Source of the DNA: RGIG3009 sp045653425 | Lineage (GTDB): Bacteria > Bacillota > Clostridia > Oscillospirales > Acutalibacteraceae | Reading direction: 5' to 3' | Length of the DNA: 62,461 nt | Assembly (NCBI GenBank): GCA_045653425.1 | Contig: JAZOLU010000034.1 | Location: 1-62,461, forward strand | In this document: positions 17,715-26,850 of the stretch, piece by piece | How positions within the stretch are numbered: the first letter of the stretch is position 1 | How the letters are laid out: the number at the start of each line of letters is the position of its first letter | Made by a program: the position numbers and the translations under genes | The notes under the pieces: generated by a model | What the model was told of the DNA's origin: nothing | What the model saw: only the letters and a program-made list of their open reading frames with translations | Database searches by the model: none

Positions 17715-17969
17715 ATGTCAGATTTAAAAATTCACAACTTTGATTTTAACAAACTCATTGCGTTTGCATCCACCGCCAAGGGCGAGGTGTGTCTGAAAAC
17801 GCCGGACGGTGACCTACTCAATCTCAAAAGCCGTTTAACTCAGTTGTTGGCACTTTCCAACGCGGTAGACTGGGGCCATATTGGCGAGGCCACCATCGTT
17901 TGCAGCGAGCAAGAGGACGAAACGCGGTTGTTCCGTTTAAATCTGTACGGCAACGACGAAGCAAAATAA
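17715..17969 (+). CDS. Small conserved-looking protein, unknown function
   Basis: The 84-residue acidic product begins MSDLKIHNFDFNKLIAFAST. It contains GEVCLKTPDGDLLNLKSRL and closes ETRLFRLNLYGNDEAK. I recall similar small proteins in clostridia but no function. It has a consensus promoter, an AAAGGGGGCG site and its own two-way terminator, so it is a monocistronic gene set against the direction of its neighbours. Confidence 0.7.
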   Translation: MSDLKIHNFDFNKLIAFASTAKGEVCLKTPDGDLLNLKSRLTQLLALSNAVDWGHIGEATIVCSEQEDETRLFRLNLYGNDEAK

Positions 17970-17981
17970 TCCTAACAAAAA

Positions 17982-18011
17982 TAAGACCCGACGTTTGTAA
18001 ACGTCGGGTCT
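17982..18011. terminator. Two-way intrinsic terminator
   Basis: AAGACCCGACGTTT/AAACGTCGGGTCTT has a two-base loop and T-rich sequence on both sides. It can end the plus-strand 17715 gene and the minus-strand ldh gene. Confidence 0.9.
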
Positions 18012-18046
18012 TATTTTTGTGCCATCGCACAATGCGTACCTATTGT

Positions 18047-19000
18047 CTAACCCTCTTGCAATTCACGGTACGTGGCACGAACAATCTCGCACGAAGCGTG
18101 GAACTTTTCTTTTTCGTCGTCGTTCAGTGCCAGTGTGTGTATCCGCCGAACACCGTTGCGGTTTACAATGCACGGTACGCCCACAAACACATCCGTTTCG
18201 CCATACTCGCCCAGCAACATCGCAGATACGGTGAGTATGCTGTTTTCATCCCCCAAAATCGCCTTGGTAATGCGCGCCAGCGACATACCAATGCCGTAAT
18301 AAGTGGCACGCTTGGCGCGAATAATCTTCTGTGCTGCACCGCGTACTTCTTCCTCAATGGTAGCCAGCCGTTCACGGCAACATCCGTCCAGTCCCTCGTC
18401 ACAAATATCCCACACGGGGCGGGTTGCCACCAATGCCTGCGACCACGGCACAAACTCGCTGTCACCGTGTTCGCCAACAACGTACGCGTGTACGTTGCGC
18501 GGGTCCACGGTTAATTGTTCTCCCAGCAAGTACCGCAACCGCGCGGTATCCAGTGCCGTGCCGCTACCCAGCACCCGCCGCGGGTTAAACCCCGACAACG
18601 CACAGGTAATTTGCGCCATCACGTCCACAGGATTGGTCGCCACCAAAAAAATACCGTTAAACCCGGATTGCAATACCGGCGATACAATGGAGCGGAACAC
18701 CGCCGCATTGCGCGATAACAGTTCGCGGCGAGATTCACCCTCCCGCTGTGCCACACCGGCACACAGCACCACAATGTCGGCATCCTCGCAATCGGCGTAC
18801 GTGCCAGCATAAATTTTCATAGCTGAGCCAGAAAACGCCAACCCGTGGTTCAGGTCCATCGCCTCGCCCTCAGCTCGCTCGCGATTCACATCAATCAGTA
18901 CCAGTTCATCCACTATGTTTTGGTTGAGCAGCGCGTACGCATAACTCATTCCAACCATTCCCGTGCCGACCAATGCCACTTTGCGATTGTCCTTTACCAT
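18047..19000 (-). CDS. ldh: L-lactate dehydrogenase
   Basis: Reduces pyruvate to L-lactate with NADH. The 317-residue product has the Rossmann motif VALVGTGMVGMSYAYAL and the substrate-specificity loop AGVAQREGESR; a Gln here favours lactate over malate dehydrogenase, which has Arg. The catalytic His is in VVGEHGDSEFVPWS. The start ATG follows GGGGGAG. An AraC regulator gene lies just upstream in the same direction and may control it. Confidence 0.95.
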   Translation of the reverse strand: MVKDNRKVALVGTGMVGMSYAYALLNQNIVDELVLIDVNRERAEGEAMDLNHGLAFSGSAMKIYAGTYADCEDADIVVLCAGVAQREGESRRELLSRNAAVFRSIVSPVLQSGFNGIFLVATNPVDVMAQITCALSGFNPRRVLGSGTALDTARLRYLLGEQLTVDPRNVHAYVVGEHGDSEFVPWSQALVATRPVWDICDEGLDGCCRERLATIEEEVRGAAQKIIRAKRATYYGIGMSLARITKAILGDENSILTVSAMLLGEYGETDVFVGVPCIVNRNGVRRIHTLALNDDEKEKFHASCEIVRATYRELQEG

Positions 19001-19018
19001 AAACTATCTCCCCCGAGG

Positions 19019-19903
19019 TTAGTTTGCCTGAACCGACTGCGTATATTCCCGTGGCGTCATTCCCGTTACCTGCTTAAAATGCCGCGAAAAATAATGCACC
19101 GAATTATATCCCAGCATATCCGCAATTTGCGTAATGTTGCCGCATCCTTCGCGCAGCATCGTTTTTGCGTGTTCAATTTTTAACATACGATAATATTCCA
19201 TAACACCCATACCCGTAACCGACTTAAAAATGGTTTTTAAGTTGGTGGTGCTTTGGGCGGAAATGAGACACACGTCCGCAAACGACAATCTGTCGCACAA
19301 GTGTTCTTCCATAAACCGAATGACCCGCTCGGTCAACTCACAATCGGCACGGCGCTTAACCGAGGAGGATACCCGCGGCCGCTCGGTTACGGGAATCGGT
19401 TCGCGCACCATATCAATCAACAAACTTTCCAAGAGCAGTGTTACCATTTGTTGCGAACCAAACGGCGCTTCGTCCTCACAGGTCATTTGCAACACGGCGG
19501 GGTCGCCAAGCGGGCAGGAAAACGCGTGCCGCGCTTCGTGAATCAAGCGCGAAAGCATATCTCGCTGGTACTGCGTGGCATAACCCTTTCGTCCTACAAA
19601 CTCCGCCATTGCGGGGGAATGTGATACAAATGATACAATGACAATGTTGGGTGCCACCGTGCCGTTGGCGCACAGATTGTGGTACTCATTAGGGTGATGA
19701 AATATATACTGCCCCTGCGCCAGTTCGTGCACAACCGTCCCCGCCGTTTCCTGAATATGCCCTTTATCCACATATACCAGTTCCCAAAAATCGTGTTTTT
19801 CACCGTCAAACACGTAGTTTTTGGTGTGCTCCAAATAATGAACAGTAACCACCGCGTCTACCGCAATGTCCCGCCGCAATACCGTGGGAACGTATTGTGT
19901 CAT
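19019..19903 (-). CDS. AraC-family transcriptional regulator
   Basis: The 294-residue protein has an N-terminal cupin-like ligand domain (ENTKNYVFDGEKHDFWELVYV pattern, then QYIFHHPNEYH). The C-terminal double helix-turn-helix includes LSFADVCLISAQSTTNLKTI and ITQIADMLGYNSVHYFSRHF. Such cupin-AraC proteins usually sense sugars or other small effectors. It lies between alr (gap six bases) and ldh, so it may regulate ldh; that link is inference. Confidence 0.9.
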   Translation of the reverse strand: MTQYVPTVLRRDIAVDAVVTVHYLEHTKNYVFDGEKHDFWELVYVDKGHIQETAGTVVHELAQGQYIFHHPNEYHNLCANGTVAPNIVIVSFVSHSPAMAEFVGRKGYATQYQRDMLSRLIHEARHAFSCPLGDPAVLQMTCEDEAPFGSQQMVTLLLESLLIDMVREPIPVTERPRVSSSVKRRADCELTERVIRFMEEHLCDRLSFADVCLISAQSTTNLKTIFKSVTGMGVMEYYRMLKIEHAKTMLREGCGNITQIADMLGYNSVHYFSRHFKQVTGMTPREYTQSVQAN

Positions 19904-19909
19904 CTTACC

Positions 19910-21034
19910 TCACCTCTCATACATCCGGGGAACGCGTTTGCCGATACGGCAAATGAGTTCATACCCCACCGTCTCCGTGGCGGCGGCCAATTCGTCTGTC
20001 GGTAACCCTTCACCAAACACCGTTACCACGTCCCCCGCGCACACGTCGGGAATATCCGTTACATCCAACAAACACTGGTCCATACACACCCGCCCAACCA
20101 ACGGCGCACGGCAACCGCGCACCAGCAACGCCGCGTGGTTTCCCGCACAACGGGGCAACCCGTCCGCATAGCCCACCGGTACGGTGGCCAACACCGTGTC
20201 CCGTGCGGTGGCAAATGTGGCACCGTAACTCACCACTTCGCCCGCGGGAACACGTTTTACCTGTGCCACCACCGAACGCAACGACAATGCCGGTAACAAC
20301 GGAGCCAGCGATGCCATCCACGGGGCGGGCGGCAACCCGTACAACACAATACCGGGACGCACCGCATCCAACTGCATTTCGGGGAACCGCAGTGCCGCCG
20401 CACTATTGCAACAATGCCGCAACGCAAAGGTCACCCCCCGCTCACGCAAACAGCGTGTTGCTTCCTCAAACCGCGCAAACTGCAAACGAGTCATTCTTTC
20501 GTCCTCCTCGTCCGCACAGGCAAAATGCGTAAACAACCCTACCGCGTTCAGCGCGGGCAGTTCACACACGGCCGCCACCGCATCCAGCGCGGCGGTGTCG
20601 TCCGCGCCGCGGTATACAAACCCCAACCGCGACATTCCGGTATCTATTTTTATATGCACATCCAAGGTTACGCCGGCGGCAACCGCTGCGGCGTTCAGTG
20701 CGGCGGCGTGGTCACTGTCCGCAACCGCCACGGCAGCGTTCATTGCCGCCAAGCGTGCCGCCTCAACCGGCGGCGTATATGACAAAATAAGAAGCGGCCG
20801 CACAATACCCGCTTCGCGCAGTTCCGCGGCTTCGTCTGCGGTGGCTACGGCAAACATATCCGCACCCGCCGCCTGCAACGCTTGCGCTACCGCCGGCGCG
20901 CCGTGCCCATAACCATCCGCCTTTACTACGGCAATAACACGGCAAGACGGCGCCAGCCGTTCCCGCAACAAGCGATAATTGTGCGCCACCGCATCGGTCG
21001 ACACCGCAGCCCAAGTGCGATGCTGAAAATCCAT
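19910..21034 (-). CDS. alr: Alanine racemase
   Basis: PLP enzyme making D-alanine for peptidoglycan. The 374-residue product shows the PLP lysine in VIAVVKADGYGHGA and the catalytic tyrosine region VSYGATFATARDTVLA. The following VPVGYADGLPR and the C-terminal VGRVCMDQCLLDV are also conserved. AAGGAGG stands before the ATG. It has its own promoter, overlapping the end of the upstream radical-SAM gene. Confidence 0.96.
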   Translation of the reverse strand: MDFQHRTWAAVSTDAVAHNYRLLRERLAPSCRVIAVVKADGYGHGAPAVAQALQAAGADMFAVATADEAAELREAGIVRPLLILSYTPPVEAARLAAMNAAVAVADSDHAAALNAAAVAAGVTLDVHIKIDTGMSRLGFVYRGADDTAALDAVAAVCELPALNAVGLFTHFACADEEDERMTRLQFARFEEATRCLRERGVTFALRHCCNSAAALRFPEMQLDAVRPGIVLYGLPPAPWMASLAPLLPALSLRSVVAQVKRVPAGEVVSYGATFATARDTVLATVPVGYADGLPRCAGNHAALLVRGCRAPLVGRVCMDQCLLDVTDIPDVCAGDVVTVFGEGLPTDELAAATETVGYELICRIGKRVPRMYER

Positions 21035-21070
21035 TCCGTACGCCTCCTTCGCCCTCGTATACCATTATCT

Positions 21071-21099
21071 AGTATATCACAACTCACGGCTTGGGTCAA
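21071..21099 (-). promoter_or_regulatory. SigA-type promoter for alr-araC-ldh
   Basis: TTGACC (21099-21094) and TATACT (21076-21071) are 17 bases apart on the minus strand. The promoter overlaps the last codons of the radical-SAM gene. Confidence 0.65.
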
Positions 21100-21982
21100 C
21101 GCCCGTTAAATCAAATTCCGGTATCATCGCCACACCGGCACTGTCGCGGCTTTGCACATAACCGTCGGTCAAGCCCAATGCCAGCAAATGCTCCCACACC
21201 TTGTCACACTCGCGCGCCGTCACCCGCCGTGACAGCGCGGGAAATCCCGCTACATCGCCCACTGGCGTGTATTGAAACATTAAACTCACATAACATCCGT
21301 GCGGCAGCACCTCCGCCAAGCGGGTCAAACACGCCAGAGAATTTGCCGTGTGCCCCGGCAACACCAAGTGCCGCACCACCGTGCCGCGACAAATGAGCCC
21401 CTGCTCATCCAGCACGACCGGTCCACTCTGGCGCACCATCTCCGTTATGGCACTCATTGCCGTTTCGGGGTAATCGCCCACACCGGACAACGCCTGTGCC
21501 AACGCCTCGTGCGCGTATTTATAATCGGGAAGATACACATCCACCAATCCGTCCAAGGCGCGCAGTGTTTCCACCCGCTCATACCCGCTGCTGTTATATA
21601 CCACCGGTACCGGCGGACGATACCGCAATAACGCTTCCCGAATAACCGGCACATACGGTGTGGGACTCACCAAATTGATGTTGTGTGCCCCCTGCGCCAC
21701 CAACTCGGCAAATATCTCTGCCAACCGCGCCGCACTCACCGCCGCCCCGGCAGGCCCGCGGCTGATGGTGTGGTTTTGACAAAACGCACACGCCAGTGTA
21801 CATCCGGCAAAAAACACGGTGCCCGACCCGCGCCGCGGGTCGTCCCCGCTAATGCACGGTTCTTCTCCGCGATGCAACGCCGCCCGCACCACCAACGCCG
21901 TATCCGGCAATCGGCACCAACCGTCGCCGCCCGCCGCCGTCCGCTTTGCCCCGCAACGCCGCGGACATAACGAACACACCAT
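21077..21982 (-). CDS. Radical SAM protein, PflA/PflX-like
   Basis: The product has an N-terminal Cys pair (VCSLCPRRCG) and the radical-SAM cluster motif CTLACAFCQNHTIS (CxxxCxxC). It then shows glycine-rich and YNSSGYERVETL segments typical of pyruvate formate-lyase-activase-like proteins of the PflX/COG1313 group. The glycyl-radical partner is not identified. I prefer the ATG at 21982 because AAAGGA is nine bases upstream; 21991 is possible. Confidence 0.82.
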   Translation of the reverse strand: MVCSLCPRRCGAKRTAAGGDGWCRLPDTALVVRAALHRGEEPCISGDDPRRGSGTVFFAGCTLACAFCQNHTISRGPAGAAVSAARLAEIFAELVAQGAHNINLVSPTPYVPVIREALLRYRPPVPVVYNSSGYERVETLRALDGLVDVYLPDYKYAHEALAQALSGVGDYPETAMSAITEMVRQSGPVVLDEQGLICRGTVVRHLVLPGHTANSLACLTRLAEVLPHGCYVSLMFQYTPVGDVAGFPALSRRVTARECDKVWEHLLALGLTDGYVQSRDSAGVAMIPEFDLTGVDPSREL

Positions 21983-22082
21983 CCGTTTCATTCCTTTCGT
22001 ACTCCCGTTTTGTGACTTTATCGTATCACCGCACAACGCGTTTTGTCAATACCGTGCCCCACCGCGTTTTGTGCAAAATGCA

Positions 22083-22112
22083 AAGCACGTACTGTTCCCA
22101 CAGTACGTGCTT
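22083..22112. terminator. Hairpin after nrdG
   Basis: A 13-bp stem (AAGCACGTACTGT/ACAGTACGTGCTT) with a short loop. The T run is best on the plus strand and weaker on the minus, but the position is right for ending the nrdD-nrdG transcript. Confidence 0.6.
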
Positions 22113-22115
22113 TTT

Positions 22116-22607
22116 TCAGGTATGTTCCGCCAACCACGCGGGCAAATCAATCACGCGTTGGTTGCGGCTGCCGCGAAACTGTAATTCCAGGTCTCGCTGT
22201 GCCTCCACATACGGACCGTCAATCAACGTATCCACCTCTGCCAGCAACGCCCGCACGGCGGGCTCGGTACGCCCTTTTTCCAGCAGTTGTTCTACCGTCC
22301 AGCCGGAATAAGCCACCACCGTCTTGTCGCGCTCGTGTACGCGGCGCGCCAGTTCGCACAACGCCTCCGCCTGACAAAACGGCTCCCCGCCCGAAAGGGT
22401 CACGCCCGCAAGCAAGGGGTTTTCGTCCATTTCTGAAAGCAACTCGTCCACGGTGCGGGGTTGCCCGCACCCAAACGCGTGCGACTGCGGATTGTGGCAA
22501 CCGGGGCAGTGGTGCGGACAACCCTGTACAAACACCACGTACCGAAACCCCGGTCCGTCTACAATGGATTCCGGCTCAATGCCGCAAACATCAATTACCG
22601 AGGCCAT
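22116..22607 (-). CDS. nrdG: Anaerobic ribonucleotide reductase activating protein
   Basis: NrdG is the radical-SAM activase that installs the glycyl radical on NrdD. The 163-residue product has the iron-sulfur motif QGCPHHCPGCHNPQSH (CxxxCxxC), then LSGGEPFCQAEAL. Its start overlaps the small glycyl-radical ORF by 17 bases, so activase and radical peptide are translationally coupled. Confidence 0.95.
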   Translation of the reverse strand: MASVIDVCGIEPESIVDGPGFRYVVFVQGCPHHCPGCHNPQSHAFGCGQPRTVDELLSEMDENPLLAGVTLSGGEPFCQAEALCELARRVHERDKTVVAYSGWTVEQLLEKGRTEPAVRALLAEVDTLIDGPYVEAQRDLELQFRGSRNQRVIDLPAWLAEHT

Positions 22608-22746
22608 GTTTCACACGCGCTCTCTCCTCGGCGCGTTTGGCATTGTTAAAACGGTCGGTCGTGCCTACCAAATACCCGGTAATACGACGAATACGCTCAA
22701 ATTTCATACCTTTACCCACTTCGGTGGTACACGTTTTCTTTTCCAT
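22591..22746 (-). CDS. Separate glycyl-radical domain of NrdD
   Basis: A 51-residue peptide containing KFERIRRITGYLVGT and DRFNNAKRAEERARVKHG. This matches the last residues of one-piece NrdD proteins, where the RxxGY glycine carries the radical (E. coli ends RTCGYLGNPDSRPFNAGK...). The main nrdD frame stops about 55 bases earlier, after its zinc site. This ORF has its own ATG and an AAAGGAG site and is not a simple frameshift of nrdD. Inference: the catalytic radical is supplied in trans by this peptide. Confidence 0.85.
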   Translation of the reverse strand: MEKKTCTTEVGKGMKFERIRRITGYLVGTTDRFNNAKRAEERARVKHGLGN

Positions 22747-22800
22747 ACAGTCCATCTCCTTTGTTATGTAGTAGTGTTAGTGTCTATCTGTCACTGCGGA

Positions 22801-25092
22801 TTATTCACAACCGCAGAAATAAGGCATATGCGGATACAGTTTACGCAACTCGTTCAGTTTTTCCACGCTCACCGCTTCGCCCTCGCGGCGCCCGCAGCGC
22901 GGACACACTTCGTTAATCACACCGGTGTAGCCGCACACCGGGTCACGGTCCACCGGGTGGTTTACCGAACCGTAGCCCACGCCGGCTTCCTTCATACAAC
23001 GAATAACGGCTTCAAACGCTTCCAGATTCTTGCAGGTGTCGCCGTCCAGTTCCACGTAACTGATGTGTCCCGCGTTGGTAAGGGCGTGGAACGGGCCTTC
23101 AATTCCAATCTTCTTATACGCGCTGATGTTGTAATGTACCGGCACGTGGAACGAGTTGGTGTAGTAATCGCGGTCGGTCACACCGGCAATCTCGCCGTAA
23201 ATCTGCTTATCAATGCGCACAAACCGCCCGCTCAATCCTTCGGCAGGGGTCGCCAACAAGGTGAAGTTCAGCCCCGTTTGTTTGGACTGCTCGTCCATAC
23301 GGTTGCGCATATACGTAATAATCTCAAAGCCCAGCTTGCGGCTTTCCTCGCTCTCGCCGTGGTGCTTACCGGTTAACGCTTTTAACGTTTCCGCCAAACC
23401 GATAAAGCCCATACTCAGTGTGCCGTGTTTCAGCACTTCTTCCACACTGTCGTCCGGACCAAGTTGCTCGGAATCAATCCACACGCCCTGTCCCATTAAG
23501 AACGGGTAATTGCGCACCTTTTTGCTGCACTGAATTTTGAACCGATGCAACAACTGGCGGCATACCAAGTCAATCCGCTGGTCGAGCAGGCGATAGAATT
23601 TGTCAATATCGCCCTTGGCCTCAATACCGATACGCGGCAGGTTGATGGAGGTAAAGCTTAAGTTGCCGCGGCCGCAAGTCACTTCACGGTTGCGGTCGTG
23701 CACGTTACCCATTACGCGGGTACGGCAACCCATATACGCCACTTCGGTGTTGTAGTCACCGGGACGGTAGTATTGCAGGTTGAACGGTGCATCCAAAAAG
23801 CTAAAGTTCGGGAACAACCGCTTAGCAGACGTTTTCATTGCCAACTTGAACAAGTCATAGTTGGGGTCGCAGGGGTTGTAGTTAATACCCTCTTTCACCT
23901 TAAAAATCTGCACCGGGAAAATCGGCGTTTCGCCGTTGCCCAAACCGGAATCGGTCGCGAGCAACAGGTTACGAATCACCATCCGCGCCTCCGGAGAAGT
24001 ATCAGTACCATAGTTCACCGAACTAAACGGTACCTGTGCACCCGCGCGGGAGTTCATCGTGTTCAAGTTGTGCACAAACGCTTCCATTGCTTGGTACGTG
24101 GCACGGTCGGTCTGCCGCCACGCGGTTGCCGCGGCAAAATCGTGCGCTTCCTCCGCCTGCGCGGGAGAAATGGGTTGGAACCCGCCCACACGCTGGTGCT
24201 TCGGCAACCAATTTTGCAGTACTTGAGCCACATCGTCGGTGTTGCCCATCGCCACTTGCACGCCCATTTCCTCACGCGCGGTGGCGGACAACGCTTCCGC
24301 ATCGGTGGCGGTCATTCCAAAGCGCACCATCAAAAACTCCGCCAACGCGCGGAAATATTCCCGACGATACGTTTTTGCCACGCCCGGTGCCATGGCGTAA
24401 TCAAAGTTGGGGATACTCTGTCCGCCGTGCATTTCGTTTTGGTTGGCTTGAATGGCAATACACGCCAACGCGGAATAACTTTGAATCCCGTTCGGTTCAC
24501 GCAAACAACCGTGCCCCGTGGAGAACCCGTGGTTAAACAGATTCAGCAAATCAATCTGGCAGCAGGTTTCTGTCAGCATATAAAAATCTTTGTCGTGAAT
24601 GTGAATGTCACCGTTGATATGCGCGGCGGCAATATCCTTGGGTAAAATGTAGTTGTCAATAAAATACTTAGAACCCTCCGAGCCGTACTTTAACATCGTA
24701 CCCATAGCGGTGTCGGCATCAATGTTCGCGTTCTCGCGCTTAATGTCCGCGTCCTTGGCATACGAGAAAGTCAACTCTTTGTATATATCCATCAAATCGG
24801 CTTCCGATTGACGAATCTTGGTGTGTTCCGCACGGTACAAAATGTACGCCTTAGCTGTTTTGCCGTAACCCGCAGTAATCAACACTTGCTCCACCAAGTC
24901 CTGAATCTGCTCTACGGTGGGGACCTCCCCTGCCGGAATGGCATCCACTACTTTTTGGGTTAACTCGGTAAGTACCCGCGCGGGGATTTTTTCGTCCGCC
25001 ACGGCAATGCTCGCCTTGTGCATGGCTTCCTTAATCTTTTTCGCGTCAAACGCCACCGTGTCCCCGTTGCGCTTGCGAATGGATTGAATCAT
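22801..25092 (-). CDS. nrdD: Anaerobic ribonucleoside-triphosphate reductase, main chain
   Basis: Class III reductase making dNTPs from NTPs without oxygen. The 763-residue chain has an N-terminal ATP-cone (SIRKRNGDTVAFDAKKI). The catalytic barrel includes STGHGCLREPNG and QVPFSSVNYGTDTS. It ends at the four-Cys zinc site (CGYTG...VCPRCGRREGE) and YFCGCE. It lacks the C-terminal glycyl-radical segment, which is encoded in the next small ORF. The ATG at 25092 has GAGGAG nine bases upstream, better than 25101. Confidence 0.95.
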   Translation of the reverse strand: MIQSIRKRNGDTVAFDAKKIKEAMHKASIAVADEKIPARVLTELTQKVVDAIPAGEVPTVEQIQDLVEQVLITAGYGKTAKAYILYRAEHTKIRQSEADLMDIYKELTFSYAKDADIKRENANIDADTAMGTMLKYGSEGSKYFIDNYILPKDIAAAHINGDIHIHDKDFYMLTETCCQIDLLNLFNHGFSTGHGCLREPNGIQSYSALACIAIQANQNEMHGGQSIPNFDYAMAPGVAKTYRREYFRALAEFLMVRFGMTATDAEALSATAREEMGVQVAMGNTDDVAQVLQNWLPKHQRVGGFQPISPAQAEEAHDFAAATAWRQTDRATYQAMEAFVHNLNTMNSRAGAQVPFSSVNYGTDTSPEARMVIRNLLLATDSGLGNGETPIFPVQIFKVKEGINYNPCDPNYDLFKLAMKTSAKRLFPNFSFLDAPFNLQYYRPGDYNTEVAYMGCRTRVMGNVHDRNREVTCGRGNLSFTSINLPRIGIEAKGDIDKFYRLLDQRIDLVCRQLLHRFKIQCSKKVRNYPFLMGQGVWIDSEQLGPDDSVEEVLKHGTLSMGFIGLAETLKALTGKHHGESEESRKLGFEIITYMRNRMDEQSKQTGLNFTLLATPAEGLSGRFVRIDKQIYGEIAGVTDRDYYTNSFHVPVHYNISAYKKIGIEGPFHALTNAGHISYVELDGDTCKNLEAFEAVIRCMKEAGVGYGSVNHPVDRDPVCGYTGVINEVCPRCGRREGEAVSVEKLNELRKLYPHMPYFCGCE

Positions 25093-25165
25093 CCTGCCCA
25101 TCTCCTCTTACTTCCTGTTATTTTTAGGGTGAAAACAACGGCTCTCACCACGAGAGTGCTCTCTT

Positions 25166-25216
25166 ATATTACTACATCTCGCCCCTTTTGTCAACATCAA
25201 ACACAAGATATTGTGT
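25166..25216 (-). promoter_or_regulatory. nrdD promoter with NrdR-type box
   Basis: TTGACA (25194-25189) and TAATAT (25171-25166) are 17 bases apart on the minus strand. Directly upstream of the -35, 25201-25216 reads ACACAAGATATTGTGT, a near match to the palindromic NrdR box. NrdR is the ATP/dATP-sensing repressor of reductase genes and usually binds paired boxes. I see only one clear copy. Confidence 0.7.
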
Positions 25217-25362
25217 ATTTATTTTTATACGGGTTGTTATACCGCACCTAGGTGTCGTGCCAAGCAAGATGCGCTGTAACAAATTTTTTCACTCGCCGTG
25301 TTTCCCGTGTTTTCGCGGTGGACAAGCCGTATGCTAGGTATATACGAAACGGAGGTATCGCT

Positions 25363-25698
25363 ATGGTAATACGTATGAGCACCGAACAGGGCACGCTCAC
25401 CGTGTGGCTCACGGGCGAATTGGACCACCACGCCGCGCGCGATATGCGCGAGCAAATTGACAGTGCGGTGGAACGGTCATCTGCCAAACGCCTGCGGTTG
25501 GATTTTTCCGGTGTCACTTTTATGGACAGTTCGGGCATTGGCCTGATTATGGGTCGCTACCGCTTACTGGTTGCGCGGGGAGGCGCGCTCGCCGTGGTAG
25601 GTGCCTCGGAACGCCTGCGCCGCGTTATGAAACTGGCAGGTCTGGAAAAATTGCCCGTTTGGGACGAATCCACTCACAAGGAGGTTACCCGTTTATGA
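25363..25698 (+). CDS. spoIIAA: Anti-anti-sigma factor SpoIIAA
   Basis: In the forespore, dephosphorylated SpoIIAA binds SpoIIAB and frees SigF. The 111-residue STAS-domain protein has the phosphorylated serine in FMDSSGIGLIMGR. The ATG at 25363 follows GGAGG; the longer frame upstream has no site. It overlaps spoIIAB by four bases. Its promoter should be SigH-dependent, but I could not recognise one with confidence in 25220-25350. Confidence 0.95.
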   Translation: MVIRMSTEQGTLTVWLTGELDHHAARDMREQIDSAVERSSAKRLRLDFSGVTFMDSSGIGLIMGRYRLLVARGGALAVVGASERLRRVMKLAGLEKLPVWDESTHKEVTRL

Positions 25699-26147
25699 AA
25701 CAACCACTGAACGAAATGAAACTCACCTTCCCCAGCCGTTCGGCGAACGAGGCGTTCGCCCGTGCGGCGGTCGCCTCATTTTTGTCACAACTCGACCCCG
25801 CCGTGGACGAACTCGCCGACCTGCGCACCGCCGTATCGGAAGCGGTCACCAACTGCATTGTTCACGCCTACCGCGACACCATTGGCACGGTCACCATTCA
25901 AATGCGGTTGTATGCCGATGGGCGCACTGTAATTAAAATCCGCGACCGCGGTTGCGGTATTCCCAACGTCACACAAGCGATGGAGCCGCTGTACACCACC
26001 GGCGGCGACGACCGTTCAGGCTTAGGATTTTCGGTAATGGAAAGTTTTACCGACCGTCTGCGAGTTACCTCCCGCCCCGGTCGCGGCACCACGGTTACGC
26101 TGGAAAAGTACATAGCCGTACGTGAACGGCAGGCGAGTGCGGTTTGA
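25695..26147 (+). CDS. spoIIAB: Anti-sigma F factor and kinase SpoIIAB
   Basis: SpoIIAB holds SigF inactive and phosphorylates SpoIIAA. The 150-residue GHKL-fold product has the N box AVSEAVTNCIVHAYRD, the G1 box IRDRGCGIPN, and LGFSVMESFTDRLRV with a GRGT G2 element. It overlaps spoIIAA at its start and sigF at its end, consistent with stoichiometric translation. Confidence 0.96.
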   Translation: MKQPLNEMKLTFPSRSANEAFARAAVASFLSQLDPAVDELADLRTAVSEAVTNCIVHAYRDTIGTVTIQMRLYADGRTVIKIRDRGCGIPNVTQAMEPLYTTGGDDRSGLGFSVMESFTDRLRVTSRPGRGTTVTLEKYIAVRERQASAV

Positions 26148-26800
26148 CACGCGACGAACGCATTTGCACCAACTTGGGATTGGTACACACCTGCGCACGG
26201 CGATTCTTGGGGCGCGGTGTGGAGTACGATGACCTGTACCAAGCCGGGTGTATGGGGCTCGTTAAAGCGGTGGACGGATTTGACGAAACCCGCGGGCTCA
26301 AACTATCCACCTATGCCGTTCCCGTTATTTTGGGGGAAATTCGCCGTCTGTTCCGCGACGGCGGCACCGTGAAAGTCAGCCGCTCTCTCAAAGAACTTTC
26401 GCTCAAAGTCAGCCGCGAGCGGGATGCCTTTCAACTCCGCACGGGGCGTGAGCCCACCGTGAGCGAACTGGCACAAACGCTTGGCATTGAGCCGGAACAA
26501 GCCGCCGAAGCACTGGGTGCCTCTCTGCCCGCCTTATCGCTCACCCGCAGCGGCGAAGATGCCGACGGCAACGAAATTGACCTGCCCGTTCCCGCGCCGG
26601 AAGAAAGCATCACCGACCGGCTGGCTCTGCGGCAGGTACTGGCGGGCTTAGATGAACACGACCGTGCACTGGTTGAACTGCGCTACTTCCGCCGCCAAAC
26701 ACAACAGCACACCGCCGAGACACTGGGAATGACCCAAGTTCAGGTTTCCCGCCGTGAACGAGTGATATTACACGAACTTCGCCGACGGCTCTCCTCATAA
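26144..26800 (+). CDS. sigF: Forespore sigma factor SigF
   Basis: First compartment-specific sigma factor of sporulation. The 218-residue product has region 2 (RGVEYDDLYQAGCMGLVKAVD), region 3 and region 4 (QHTAETLGMTQVQVSRRERVI). The start is a TTG overlapping the spoIIAB stop, preceded by AGGCGAG. With the two upstream genes it forms the complete spoIIA operon, good evidence that the organism belongs to a sporulating lineage. Confidence 0.95.
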   Translation: MTRDERICTNLGLVHTCARRFLGRGVEYDDLYQAGCMGLVKAVDGFDETRGLKLSTYAVPVILGEIRRLFRDGGTVKVSRSLKELSLKVSRERDAFQLRTGREPTVSELAQTLGIEPEQAAEALGASLPALSLTRSGEDADGNEIDLPVPAPEESITDRLALRQVLAGLDEHDRALVELRYFRRQTQQHTAETLGMTQVQVSRRERVILHELRRRLSS

Positions 26801-26841
26801 ACACACAAGCACGCAAGGAATATCCTTGCGTGCTTGTGTGT
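26801..26841. terminator. Terminator of the spoIIA operon
   Basis: A perfect 19-bp stem with a three-base loop starts right after the sigF stop, followed by TTTTCTT. It is symmetric enough to stop the opposing small gene as well. Confidence 0.9.
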
Positions 26842-26850
26842 TTTCTTCCC

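Noticed and set aside
25141..25175. Second CIRCE or heat-shock operator near nrdD
   Set aside because: GAGAGTGCTCTC resembles one CIRCE arm but lacks the spaced TTAGCACTC partner.
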